A stretch of 64,000 bases of DNA, taken from contig NC_092523.1 of assembly GCF_037038585.1 (NCBI RefSeq), forward strand, positions 29,393,501 to 29,457,500. Reading direction: 5' to 3'. Below the pieces are notes generated by a model. The model was not told the origin of the DNA. It ran no database searches and saw only the letters and a program-made list of their open reading frames with translations. The DNA comes from Patagioenas fasciata (lineage: Eukaryota > Chordata > Aves > Columbiformes > Columbidae). Shown here piece after piece: positions 28,901 to 42,066 of the stretch; position 1 is the stretch's first letter; each line of letters begins with the position of its first letter. Made by a program: the position numbers and the translations under genes.

Positions 28901-31900
28901 CAACCTGGTTTGTGGAAATTTCTCATCCCATTCACATAGATCATATCTTTATTTATTCATGATCCCAGTACATCTTTTTGGCAACCAGAACAGTGTCTTA
29001 CATGGATAAGTAATATTTGGAAAGTGTCCATAAATTTTCAATTGTCTGTAATGCAGTCAACAGCTGGAAACACACAGACGAGCCAGTTCAAGAGAGACCA
29101 CCAGCAAGCACTGCCCACCAGCCATTCGGGGTTGTTGATGTAATGATCTCAGCACCCACAAACTGAACAGGGTGCTGCAAAGCAAACATCCCCCAGAGGC
29201 TTGTGGGCAGTGCTAAACTCAGAGGTTTGCTTAGGTAAGCCTTTTCACCTCTACACCAGCCGCAAGGCACCCAGTGCAATGACAGATGACACCGCCATAG
29301 CAGAGTGCTGTCTTTGGGCTGAAGCTTAACCCTTTGACTGCTGGAGGCTGTGACATGCTGGCCATTAGGGCACTGGGCTAGGTTCTGTTCTGGCTGAATT
29401 TAACTTTCAACAGAATGATTTGGAAGGGAAAATTTTGTAACAGCAGTATCACAATGGTTCACAACCTTCATACAATATTCTGATGCATAACAGAAAGGTC
29501 TATTCTATAATAAATCTTCACAGTAGTTGCAGTCATTTCTTTTTATCTCAGTCTTCTCTTAGAGCTGTGAGACTCAGCTAATACAAAAATATTAGAATTT
29601 TATCTGGAGAAAATGCACTGAGGAGACACAGCGTTATACATATCATGTTTTAAAGGGATAGTTGGAAAACACCATGGCTAAAAGAAAGATAATTGCTTCT
29701 AATGAAGCTTGGTTGGGGTACCTGAAACAAGATTAGTGCATTAGATTTTCTTTGGATCTAACCTTTCCATTGGAAGTTGTGCAAACAAGGTAAAATACGT
29801 TCAAATATTTTGTGAGAGCCACAGAACACTGTGTCAACGAATTAACAAGCAAACACAGTCTTGTTGGGTAGTTGGATAGGATGCCAAAAGCTCAAGGTGG
29901 ATTTTGACCAACACCTGTGCATGGATAGCCACAAGACATTAAAAAGCAAGAAAATCCTTATTCTACAATTGTCAGTCTCAAATTCACTGCCACCACTGCT
30001 GTCAGCTCCTCTGCTGAGGAGAAATGCCCAAGAAGTCCATCTGAGTTGCTCCCTTTTTGTCCTCTAATGTCCTGGAGCCAGTAACACATTTTCCTGTGAG
30101 GTGTTCATGAAATTTAAACTGCAAAACTGAGGTCCAGAGAGCTCCGTTTCACATGGGAGTAAGACTGAAGCACGGAGAGGTTTTAACCCACATTATTAAG
30201 CAGGTTTTATATTGACCCAAGAAGCATGCAAGTTTGAGGTACCTAGGATCTCCTCAGCCTCGTTTCATATCGAGACTAAAGCCCAGGCAGTTCAGGTATA
30301 TTTTTTCCTAAGTTGTTTTTCAGGTCCTCTAAGAGCTTGACAAAACAAAATGGAAACAAACTTTCAAAAAAGTGAGTTTTAACTTCATGTTTGAGTCATT
30401 GGCAGAGTTACAAGAGGAGTTCAAAGGCTGTCCCCATGATGGGAGGAGGTGACAGACACGCTGCAGCCTTCAGGGGCAACAGGACTTTGTTACCCCACCA
30501 CTGTGCTCTTTGTGAAACAGTGAGCTACTAGCAGACATCTTTCCTATCCAAAAACGAATTATGTTGTCTTACAGTCTCTGATCAAACAAGGATACCATTA
30601 GAGAGAGTGGCCTGTTGCAGGGCTGTTAGAAAGATGAAACTTGTCCACCAGCCCACGCCAGACCTGCATTTAGCAGCACACAACAGCTTGTGCCTTTGGG
30701 TAGTTTAAGTTGGTATTGCTGCATGGAGCCAGGAGAGTCACGTTCCACCACCCAAGGGTCTGACACATTCATTGTAAGGCAATTATATGCACTGCCAGCG
30801 TTTAGCAGGGCAGCTTATACATGTTTTCTACTAAGAGCATGCTTGTTATTTTTTCCTAGAAGATCATTGCTTTCAACTTTAGACCTTCCTAATCCCCTGA
30901 CAGATGCTTTAACCACAAGTTTGCTTTCATGCTGCAAGGCACGCAAGTGACCACCAATTTCAGTTTCATCCCCAGAGTTTACATTATGGGCTGTTTGCCC
31001 ACACTGGAAAGAGTGCTTGACATCAGGATTAAATCAGCTTCAAGGACTTCAGTAGCTGGCAAGTCAGCTGTGATTCCCTTCTCCACCAATCTGACAGATT
31101 TGGCTGAAATCCCACCCTCTCCCCCTTATGAATTGTATCCTGCCCACAGGTATGCTTACAAGGTGTCCATTTTTTTTCAAGTAAGTTAACTTATGTTGGG
31201 AGGAATGAAGAAATGAGAAGTAGTCCTAAACATTTAGATGAAGAAATTTTTCTTAAGTTTCCAGGAAAAAAATCAAGTCCATGTTACAGAGAGACAAGTT
31301 AATCCCATACAAAGATAGACATTAATTTCCAAAGGACAGAACTGCTTTCCTACTGAACAGCTACAGGGCTAACATCATTGCTTTACAGGCTTCAGTTATT
31401 ACACAACTATAGCTTACAACGATACTGAACACCATTCTACACATTACACTTAGAGAAGAGTAGTACATTGGAAAAAGTGCAAGCATCAAAAGACCTGATA
31501 AAAGGATAACTGCTGAGCAATAATTCATGAAATGGTTTCTATTTGGATGATCCAAGGGTACTTAGAGCAGTAGTTTAGTCCTAAGAAGTCAGTTGTTACA
31601 CTGCAGCCCTGGAGATGAACTGGACTTGGATATAACTCTGTAAAAGTCACCAGGTACAGCCCAGGGGATAATGCAACACTACCTCACTTCAGTGCAAAGG
31701 ATATAGTTAAATTCAGAGAGATATATAAAAGTTAGATAGTCTGAGATGTGGAAACACGTTTTGCAAATAAATAATTTCTTTGCATAAACAACCTTTGCTT
31801 GTGCCTGTGGATGAAAACAGAGACTGTTTTTTTAATGAAATTATTTACTTGGGAAGAAATTTTGTAATCAGGATTAGCTACTTAAGATCCATAAATTGAA

Positions 31901-32856
31901 GGACTGATTCCATGCAGTGTCAAACCCAGGATGGTTAACTTCAGAGTACTTTGCCTTTTGAAATAATATTTCCTCATAACATTTGACATCTAGATGTATC
32001 AAAGCATTAAAACACTGATTAGCCCTGGGCACCTCCTATTTTGCATCGGTGGTTCAAGAAGAGAAGTTCAAGTCGAAGTGATGGCAGCTGACATGTGTCC
32101 AGCACAGAGTGCTCTGTGCCACCGTGGGTATTAATCTTAAGTTCTATTACAGACAAAAAAGGCTGGGTTCTCTCAGGGGTTGCTGGGGGTGTTCAGCCTC
32201 TCAGAGGAGATAGTAAAGACTCCAGCAAGACACTACACCAAATGACAACCAAAAAACTCAACACCTCATTCAACATGCTCTTCATTTTCCATCCCCAGAA
32301 TCCAGAAGAACCTGTTCATCATTGCACAGAGTCTTCTCACAGATAAAAGTCAGTGGGAAAGTTCAGCTGTATTGAAACAAACAGCCGTTCTTCCGTGCAA
32401 ACACACTGACTCCTTACATGCGTTTCAGTTGTGAACTATTGCACACTGCCTCTTCTGCAGCCAATAGCTTGTAAGTCTGCTCCCTAGAAATCCACCCTGG
32501 CTCTACATGAACATCATCATCTGCTAAGAGTAGTTACCTGAATCAATTTAGAGAACTGTAAGGAAAAAGTAAAGGCTGTCTACCATATTATCTCCTTTTT
32601 CAGTGGAACTAACGGGACAGCTGCCTGTTATTACAGTGCACCCCAGGAGATACTTAGCTGCCAAAGAGCCCAGAGCCAGCAAGGGATTAGCAGACAAACA
32701 GAATTCATGCACCTGGGAGTCATGTAGCTAGATGTGCCATCTTTGTAGGATACAATACTTAAATCTCATTTACAAAGAAACAAAAACAAACAGAAATTAC
32801 TTCATGTCATCATAATTATTATAAGTATTGGAATAATTTTGCCATTTTCTGACTAG

Positions 32857-32880
32857 ATTAAGTGACAATTTTCACTTAAT
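32857..32880. repeat. Inverted repeat ATTAAGTGA / TCACTTAAT
   Basis: Perfect 9-bp arms (32857-32865 and 32872-32880) surround CAATTT. Each arm contains TTAAGTG, which matches the NKX2-type homeodomain core (T-N-AAGTG), so the repeat may be two opposed binding sites. It lies in a very AT-rich stretch (32790-32930) with several TAATTA-like strings. Confidence 0.65.
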
Positions 32881-35056
32881 TGCAGTAATCCGTTGAAGGA
32901 CTTATATAACTGTCATAAATGTGGTGCTCTGTTGCATGTTTAAACTGTTCCTAAATAATGCAGGATCAATACCATTTTAAGTGACCAGAACCCTGATGGC
33001 TCTGAAGATGTATAATGTGGATGGTGCACAGGCCTTAATGATTTCATGTACCCTGTGTAATATAAAACATTTATTTCCTTCACCAACACCTTTCTAAAAG
33101 CAATGCTTCTGCTAGACAGCCTTTTCATCCTCCCATCCCTGTATCTGTGCTTCACAGGCATGTTCTCGTGAGCTGCTGGAAGCTTTTCCATTCCTGGATC
33201 AGTGTGTGCTGGGCTGGGGTGATGGCTGGTGCCACCACCTTGGTCCCCCCTGCATGAGGAGAAGGACTCAACAGCAACCACCACACGGAGCTGAGCCATG
33301 CTCCAGGCAAATCCCTCACCCACTTCCCATGCACCCCCATGCCCATTGCCACCAGTTTTAAGCAGCATCAAACCCATATCACTGCCTCCACAAAAGCACT
33401 AGCAGCAATATTCACAGCCTAAGGTTTCTTTTCTGTAATCAAGGTGGATGATACCTATCTCAGCCAACCCCAATGAACTCCTAACAAAGCTGCTGCACAA
33501 CTCGCCGAGTAGTAACGTACCAACCTCTGTGTGCACTGGGATTAGACAGCCAGGAGAGCTCAGCTGAGGATATTTTCCTTCTAGGTATTTATGCAAATGC
33601 AAACAAGTTAGTAGAAGAGTCACTGGAATATTTAAGAATTCAATAAATGAATTATGTCTGTATTTTAGGAATACCTTCTCAGCAGGTTTACAGGCAGAAG
33701 GGACAAATGAAGAAGTTTCAGGAATCAAAAGATAGAGATAAGCTCTGAAGTCACTGAAAAAGAGCTGTCAGGCCCTAGGAAAAAAACCAAAAAGCAGAGA
33801 ATATCTGGAGAGAACACCGGAGTTACCCCGACTGTGTGGGTAACAGTGGCTTTCAAAAAAACAGCCACCACCAACCTGTCGAGATAGCAGCTATGTTGTC
33901 CATCCTAAGACTACAAATCACAAGAACCCCTGGGAATAAACCTGTAGAAGAAATTGCAGCACATTTCAACCAAACACAAGCTTTTCCCAACAAAAGCCGC
34001 CAATGTCCCTTCAGTCACTGACTCAAAGAAAATCAGAACTACAAAACACTGTGACAGATCTATCATAACAGTACACAGAATTGTTTTGACAACAAGAAGT
34101 TTATGTGCAATCACAGTAATAGCTCAAGGTTTGGAAGTTAACAAAAAATTCCACTATATTTTTCCTTAAGTTAGTTGTAAGAAAATTTTATTGTACTTGT
34201 ATTTCAAGCTTTTGTCACAAATTACAAACTGGTGTCTACTGGATTCAGTTGCTCACTGTGCTACTGAGAAGCCAGGGTTTGAAATAAAGGTGTATATTTT
34301 CCCATCCCCCCTCCCACCTCCTCCTTACTCCATAACTTGAAAGATACCTCACCTGATCCCACCCATTTTATAGGATAGTTGAAAAGATAAATCTGCCAGA
34401 GAACATGATTCTGGAGTTGCATGGATCAGCTAACTCAGAGGCAACTATCTCCCTACTATGGGGGTGGGAGACCTTGAGGTCATATGCACACGGGCGGTAA
34501 CAGCAGTGTAGGCTGCAGCCCATTAAAAGTCCATTCACATCTACTGGCCTTCCCTGGAAACTCAAACAAGCAAAATGAGTGGTAGCAACTCACAGTACTT
34601 CATCAGTCCCATGAGGACGTTAGAAGTAGCCTCCTCTCTTCATGAATCCCTGGTGTTCAATTTGTTTCCAGTTTTCTTGCCCAGACAAAATATTGAAAAC
34701 ACAGAAAATTTGAGTCTAAAAATAACTGTTTCCCAGTCTCTTAATCCCACTAAGTAATTTCCCAACTACTTCTTCCTTATGCAGTGTAGCACGACTAAAG
34801 CAAATGCACTCCAGTGTTCACAGATAAAACAAACAAAGCTCCCTCTATTTTCATTCTTAAGTCAGACTTAGTTTCAACATAACATAGTTGCAATCTACAA
34901 TTTTCCCCATGTACCTTTTGCTCAACTCCTAAAACCAGAAATGGCCATGAATCAATGCAACAGTTGCTTGACTGCTTTATAAAAGCGGAAGCTTTTTCCA
35001 ATAAAATAATACAAAAAGTCAAAATAGATTACCCTTCATTCTGAACAGAGATTGTT

Positions 35057-35100
35057 AAAAAACAAAACACACACACAAAAAAAATCCACACAACACACAA
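35057..35100. repeat. A/C-rich low-complexity island
   Basis: AAAAAACAAAACACACACAC, then an A run and CCACACAACACACAA. No G or T except one T. This is simple sequence. Confidence 0.8.
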
Positions 35101-37049
35101 TTGTATCAGTTTCTTTTTACCATTTTCAGAGTATAATTACAAGCCATACCCCCAATCATTACCTAAAAGCCCTCACATGTATGCTTTCAGTAACTTTCTT
35201 GTCCCTTCCTCAGTTTCACTTTATAAAGTCTCTGTCAGGAAGCCTTGTGGGTAGAGGAGATTGACAGAAATCCCAGACTCATTAGAAATCAGCTCAAGCG
35301 GTGATTATAGGGTGCTGATCTGCCCACTATCTTCCTATTTTTCCATTTCCAGCAACCAGCCTCCTGCATGATACCTTCAGGAAAGAGCTCCAGACTACAC
35401 CAGTCTCTCCATTTGCATACAGCACCGATGAAGCCAAGATTTACCTTTTCTGAACCCATCTGCACTATTTCATCACAGAAATAATCTGGAGTAAAAGCTC
35501 CCTCTGGGGAGGGAGGGGAAAAAGAAAAAGCTACATAGGCTTCTTTAAGTTAAGCAGTAAGTTCAGTAGTAAATGAAGGATCGTCTTTCAGAAATTATTC
35601 ACACAATAAAATACAGAAAGAGTCGTAAGAGTAGGCATAAAACACAAGCCTTTTGCCATTGAAGGACAAATGCACAGCTCCATGCCTTGTTGCCTCATGA
35701 ACATTTCCCGTATTGCCTAAGAAACTCTGAATATTCTTCCATGCATCCTGAGATGTTACAGTGAATTTATTGGCGGTGGCTTATAAACAGGCATCTGTGG
35801 CACTCTCTGCATAACCCACTTGCATAGATTTAAACCTGTGCTATACATAAGAGGTTTGAGCCTCTGTTTCCAGACACTTACTCTACCTTGTAAGATGAAA
35901 TTGAAAAGCGGTGATGCTGTCGGAGCACCCTACAGGTAGGATATCAACAGCAGTCCAGGAACAGCAGAAGTGCCCTTGAGAAAAAGAGTAGCCTACAAAT
36001 GGAGGGCATTATGGAGAGAAAAAAATAAAAAACAGAACAAAACAGAACGATATTTTAGCTAGAGGAGATACAACAGCTGCCTTGCATTTTGGAGAAACAG
36101 GTGGCCTTCTGCAATATTTCCCCACCCGCTCTACCCTACCCCCACCACTTAGTTTCTTATATCATTTTTGTTGCCAGAAAACTTCTTAGTCTGAGTTTTC
36201 TAGAACTCTCAGTAGGTCTCTGGTCAGGGAGAGACACGCAAGGCAGTTTGAAGTAAGCTGGGGTACGGACAGCTCATAAACCACCACAACACAGCATCCT
36301 GATGGCACAGGCACCTGAGACACTGTGGTTGAACCTCTAGTGCTGCCCTACAGCCCATGCCACCATCTGGTGTGGTGGCCAACCCCAAAGACCAACATTA
36401 AGAAAAACCAGAACCTTCATCTACTCAGTATCATTACTCAGAATCATTGCTGATTCCTGATCTAGAAATCCTTGTCTCCCCTCTCTCATTCTGTTTTTGT
36501 AACTGCATCTACAGTGGATGCTGGTCTCCTCCTACAGCTGCTCAGAATCAAAATCTTTAGTCTTGAAGCTGCTTAGGGAGAATATCATGGCAACTGCAAT
36601 CCTGGATTTCCTGCCACTAACTTTAGAGGGCTGTCCAACACACTAACTCCATGCAACTTAGACAGGAAACATCTGTTTCTCTTTGCTCAACCAAGTTTTC
36701 CTTATAAAGTGGTCTCAAATGTGCAGTCCTGGGTCACTTTGGACATATACTAGCAGAGGAGATATTTTTAATGTATTATATAAGTTGGAAGGGAATTATA
36801 CTGGAATAACTTCAGGAGGTCCACCTAGAAATGGTTCTCTTAACACACATGGAAGTAATCTGTTTCAAAAATAGGAGAATCTGAGTACATTTGCACAGTT
36901 TGGGCTTTTTTTTTTTTGAAGGGCCTTCTTCTGCCTGATATTCCCAAGTAGGCGTTTACTTAAGAATTACTCACTAGTCAGATGCACACTGCTTGAGAGC
37001 AAAACTATTCATGTTTTGATATTGGAGATTCAATCTCTTTTCTCCCCAG

Positions 37050-37200
37050 TGGTGAATTTGCCTACCATATGCAGGCAGAAGCATATGCCTGGAGAATAGA
37101 AGCCTTTTACTTCAAGCAATATGATTCGTACAAATGCATGGACAGCAGGTGACCAGTTGCACTAGATATCCCTATGGATTACTTTACTTCGTGCATACAG
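37050..37200 (+). other. Candidate exon bounded by splice consensus
   Basis: A strong acceptor (AATCTCTTTTCTCCCCAG, ending 37049) is followed by an exon-sized segment with two donor options: GACAGCAG/GTGACC after 37148 and the near-perfect CATACAG/GTAAGA after 37200. For the shorter version (99 nt) the frame starting at 37051 is open throughout, beginning GEFAYHMQAEAYAWRIEAF. A TGA at 37150 closes this frame in the longer version. The peptide matches no family I recognise. It could be a coding exon, a terminal or lncRNA exon, or chance pairing of splice-like strings, which occur often in 64 kb. No neighbouring exon was found to pair with it. Confidence 0.2.
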
Positions 37201-37974
37201 GTAAGACTAATATATAATCAGTACTTTTCACAATATTGACATTCATTGGGTAAAGCATCAGTGTAAAACAAGTCCACTCAAACAGACTTTGAAAAGCAAC
37301 TTTTAGGACCTTAAACTAGCTAGGACTCTCAAAAATAACCAACTAGAAGAGAAAATTGAGTGTTTAATTGCATTGTGATCTAGATATATATACTGCAGTG
37401 AAATTTCCATTGGCTTGCACAAACTTGAATACATAAATGACCAAGTTATGTTTAAATGTTCCAGAATTTAAAGTGTTTCTTTCATAGATTTACTTAACAG
37501 AAAAATGCCCATTTACCTACTGAAGAATTAATTTTCCTTGATCTTTAAAAGTATCAGAAAGCAGAATGTTCACAGACAGCAACTAACAATGCTACAAGAC
37601 TATGTTCATAGTTATCAGGGGGAAATAAAACATTCTCGGGGGTGTGAAAATTAAAAATATGCCATCCTAAAACCAGGCAGTACATACTCCTTGTATTCCT
37701 CTAATAAAGGAGGATACAGCACCTGCCCACACCACCAGTCCACTTCTGGACCAACGTACAAAATCAGATAGTTGCTATCATTTCCAAAAATCCTTCAGCT
37801 AACACCAGTGCTGCTTCTGGAAAAGCTTCTAGTATGAAATAGTATCAATAAGTCAGTGCAACAAACATCAGGAGTTCAAAATCAATTTTGTGTTCTATTG
37901 TGAAAAGAAGAGAATACAAAATTACAGTCACAAGACACTGAGAATTAAGGGATCTGCAGAAAATATTCCTTTCT

Positions 37975-37992
37975 AAGTCCATACATGGACTT
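37975..37992. repeat. Inverted repeat AAGTCCAT / ATGGACTT
   Basis: Perfect 8-bp arms separated by AC. A third partial copy, AGTCCAT, follows at 37995. It lies about 780 bp right of the candidate exon at 37050. Confidence 0.65.
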
Positions 37993-40900
37993 TGAGTCCA
38001 TGCATAGAAAACTAGCAGTAATCACTTAAAGTCGAGAGAAGTATTTCTTCCTATTCAGTACTTAAGATAAAATACTTATATATAAGCTACCTTATGACTT
38101 CCATACGAACATGCATTTGGCCCTTCTCTTTTCCAAAGCAGACACACCAATACACAGTGGTATTAAGAGAAGAAAAAAAAGACCACAAGACAACAGACTT
38201 AGGTATTTTAAATGAAAAAAAAAAAATCTTCCTTCCCTTATCAGAATTTCTTGGTTGTTAGCTTGCTGCGCTTCACTATCAGGGTTAACTTTTCAAATGG
38301 TTTGAATTGGCAGTCAGCTGACCCTGTTGCAGTGTTTGAACCCATGGTCATCTTCATGCTCTCAGTGTCAAAAAAAAATGAGTGTATCAAACGTCTTTTG
38401 GTTAATACACAAAAGGAAGCAACCAGGTCTTAAAAGTACCCATCTGACTTTCTCTGATCCTTTGTATCTGTGATTGAGCATGGCATATGAGACTTCCACA
38501 AAAACACCCATGGCAGGTCTTTATTTTGGTATTCAGTAATTTTCCCAAACCAAAGCCATTTCTCAGCACATACCTAGCTCTGTAGTATTCACCCAAATAC
38601 CCATGGCCTTAGGAACAGTTGACTCCTACAATCAAACGTGCCCTACTTTCAAAAATATTAAAATAAATTATAAAAGCTAACAACCAAGGACAGAAGAAAA
38701 CCAAAAATCCCATTTCCAAGGTGCACAGCTAAATCTCTCCTGCATCAGAGCAGTGAACCACAGGAGCATCCCTCTTTGCAGTTCTCCCACTTCCCTTCTC
38801 ATGGCAGGCAAACACCAGCCTGACCCCACAACAGGCCAGGTCTGCAGTTTTGTCAATTCAGCAGGCACCCAGGTGTAACAGCACCCTAACTACACCCTAT
38901 AACACCCTAAAAGCTCTGCCTGTGGCTCTTACACAACAACCTCCCTGGGATCTAGGTTTCAAGAGTGAAGGACTTAGGGAGAATGGGGAGCCTATCTGCA
39001 CATGAAGGTTTTATTTTTTCAAAGCTAAACAATGACAGCAGTTGCAGATGTTTGTGTAGTTCTGGATAGACAAAGCTTCTTCACAGAACTGGATCTACAG
39101 TATCCCATGTCCTGGCCAAGATTTCCACTGAGCAAGGACATAGAGCCATACAACAGATTCTTCCACATTATAAGTCAGCAGAGCACAAGCCATTTCTGAT
39201 ACAGAATCATTTAGAAGCTTTAATGCACCCATTGCATTCAATCTGTATTTACAGTCATGATTACAGTGCAGCAGAACTCCATGCAAAAAGCTGCTGTCAT
39301 GAGATAAGTGCAAGAGCAAAGATAGTTACAGTTAAAGCTAGCGAATACCACTGGGAACACTGGATTTTGTCTCTACTTCAAAGTCCTGACATGAAACAAG
39401 ACTTCACGCTAAACAGCTTAAAGTATTTCTTAAAAGTGTTCTGAGCACAGATGAAGTAGAAAATAAACAGTATGCAACCATAAATCACTAGAGAACATGA
39501 CAGCAAGTGTGCACTTAGAAACCAAATTACAGCCACGCAGGCAATTTTAAGTCAATTTTCTGACTGCTTGGCTCTGTAGTTTTAATGTAGGTCTTTCAAC
39601 TCTTTTACACAACTTCAACCACATAAAATATATTGATAATCAGGCAGCAGTTCTTCCAGTTTTATTCAGATAAAGTTCAATTGTGACCAAAAGCTTGCTA
39701 AAGCAAATCGACATGATGAAAATGTTTGCAAGTTAACCTCCTAAATGAATGTGCCCTGTGTGCCTGATTACAATATACACCTCACAATAAAATCCAGCCC
39801 TTAATGTGTACCTTTTCTGCTGCAGATGTGATGAATCCCTTCCTGCTCTCTGAAAAAAAAATGGTGCTTGGGACCAAAGTATTTTCTCCTCACCAGTGAG
39901 ACACTCATTGCTTTGCCAGTAGAAATCAGCACACAAGGTCAGAAACACAGGAGAAAAAACCAGCCCTTCCAGTAGCCATTTAAAACCTCAGTCCATGCCT
40001 GATGCAGCTGTAGCAATGCCGGCAATTACCTCAGAAATGAGATGCAGCTGGATTCAGCTCCCGAGTCACCTTTACAAAGCAAACAAGGAGAGGGAGGGTC
40101 TTTGGGTCTTATAAGATGAAGTGGGTGTGGGGGTGAATAAGTGATGCTGAAGGGAGGTATAGAGTTAAAAGGCTGTCAGCTGGACAATCAGTCTACAAGG
40201 CCCTGTGGTTCCCTGCTGCAGTGCTAGGAGAGAGTATCTTCAGTTCAAAACAAAGTGTGTTATCACAGCAGATGCTGAATTTGGATGTGTGAGCTAGGTG
40301 TGGTTTCTTTGGGAAACACCAGCAAAAGCCTGGTGATAGTCATAGCTGTGGAAAACCAGTCTGAAGATGGATCTGTGTATTTTGTTTATTCCATCTGCTT
40401 CTTCCAGGGCACTCTAGAGATGGGGGGATAAGAAAAGATCAGAGGAATTTTTTCTACCTGCTCTATATCTTCCTAGAACACAGCCATATATCTGTAGTTA
40501 CCATGTGTATGGCTAATAACAGAGCTTAGCAGAAAGGGAATGGCTTGAGATGAAAAGAACTGCTTAGCAAAGTATCATGAATGTTTATCTTCTTTTTCTG
40601 TCTCTTAGTTATGTGCAGGGAATGACCTTGCCTGTATAATGATCTCTTTGCAGGTTTGTCACTGGAAATATCATTTGTATGAAGAACATTTATATATTTG
40701 TATGTGTACTTCTGCATAATGGATGACCAGGTAATTGTAAAACCACTGCAAGATCACAGCACTATGATGAATTCAGGACCACATGATACCACAGTCATAT
40801 ATATTCAGATAACAGTGGGATTCCCATTTAAAAAGTGAGAAGCATTTTTTCTTTTATTTTAAATATGGCTATTCTGCATCAACCTTATTCTTTGCTAGTG

Positions 40901-42041
40901 GTAAGTATGCATTCAGCATCTTTATTGTGTTTACACTTTCATAAGGAGAATTAATCTTATGGAATCATTTAACAAAGCAGATGACATGAAGATGTTCTCT
41001 TAAGGGAGAAGACAAGTTATTTCCTGTTTCACACAAAATGAATGGGGAAAAATAATATCATGGCCAAGAGGCAAAAAGAATCAAATCTCAGTTTGTATGC
41101 ATGATTCACAATTCATTCTTAGGGTGATGAATGTAGCAGCACACTTCACGGTGTGTCTTTGCTCCATGTACTTCGTTTTGCTTCATTTGTAGAGTCAAAA
41201 CAATTAAAAAGTACTTCACCCTCACACTCCCTGTAGGAATTCAGATGCTCAAGTAACTCTGTCCTTTCTGGAACACATTAGTTTCACAACAGGTAAGCAG
41301 GAAGTGAAGACACTGAGTAATCCAGGAAGCAATGCAATGCTTCTCATTGCTGATTGGGATACATGGCCTTGATTTGAAATAAAAATATTCCACTTCTTTG
41401 TCCAAAACTATTTTCTAAAATGTCATAGATATACAATTTTAAGAGCTAAAGGAGACATCTCTGAAAAGAGTTTCAAACAGCTCACAGTGATTATGTAGAG
41501 CTTACTAGGAAGAGAAAGCTAAAGATCATATAAACTGTTAAGGGTAATTTTCCCATCTTTTGTCTCCATAGAGTATTCCTCTTTTCCACTAGACAAGGAA
41601 AAAGTATACATCTGCTAATACATCCTATGGATTCAAGGCATAATTGATAGTCTTTAACTGTAATCAGCTGTACAGCACATTTTACAAAGAGACAGAGAAG
41701 TACATGCAAATCTGACCAAGTGCCTCCATTTAAAGCTGTGCTGTCAAACCCTTTTGCTCCTTTATGGAAGAAGATGAACTTAGGAGATCTATTTTCCATT
41801 CTTTGGCCTGATACAGCTGTTAGTGCTGTTGCTAAATGCCGGTATTCATCTTTGAAGATAAGCTGCCCACATGTCTTTCTGGGGTTAGCCAGATGGCCAT
41901 CGTACACTTCTGATGCACGACTGCAGTGTTAGTACAGGCTGAGTGGAACTAATGAGTGCAAGTGTGGGTGGGATGCTCAATGGCTTAAACATTTGTTTCT
42001 TTCTTCTGCTTTAGATGATACTGGTGGTCCACGCGGGCTAG

Positions 42042-42066
42042 CAACCTTTAACTTCAATTAAGGTTG
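42042..42066. repeat. Hairpin-forming inverted repeat
   Basis: CAACCTTTAA (42042-42051) pairs with TTAAGGTTG (42058-42066) around CTTCAA, with one bulge. Stem of about 9 bp, function unknown. Confidence 0.65.

Larger units (their letters stand above)
25312..37049. other. Non-coding stretch, no gene recognised
   Basis: The longest frame is 145 codons (32940-33377, minus), unrecognised and at chance level. A strong minus-strand donor-like string (CAAAAG/GTGAGTCC) near 26173 lies at the 3' end of a 111-codon minus frame (26191-26526), but the frame is closed before it. A/C tract and inverted repeat are listed separately. Confidence 0.7.

Noticed and set aside
32940-33377. 145-codon minus-strand frame
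   Set aside because: No domain, no nearby promoter or splice signals, and length within chance expectation.
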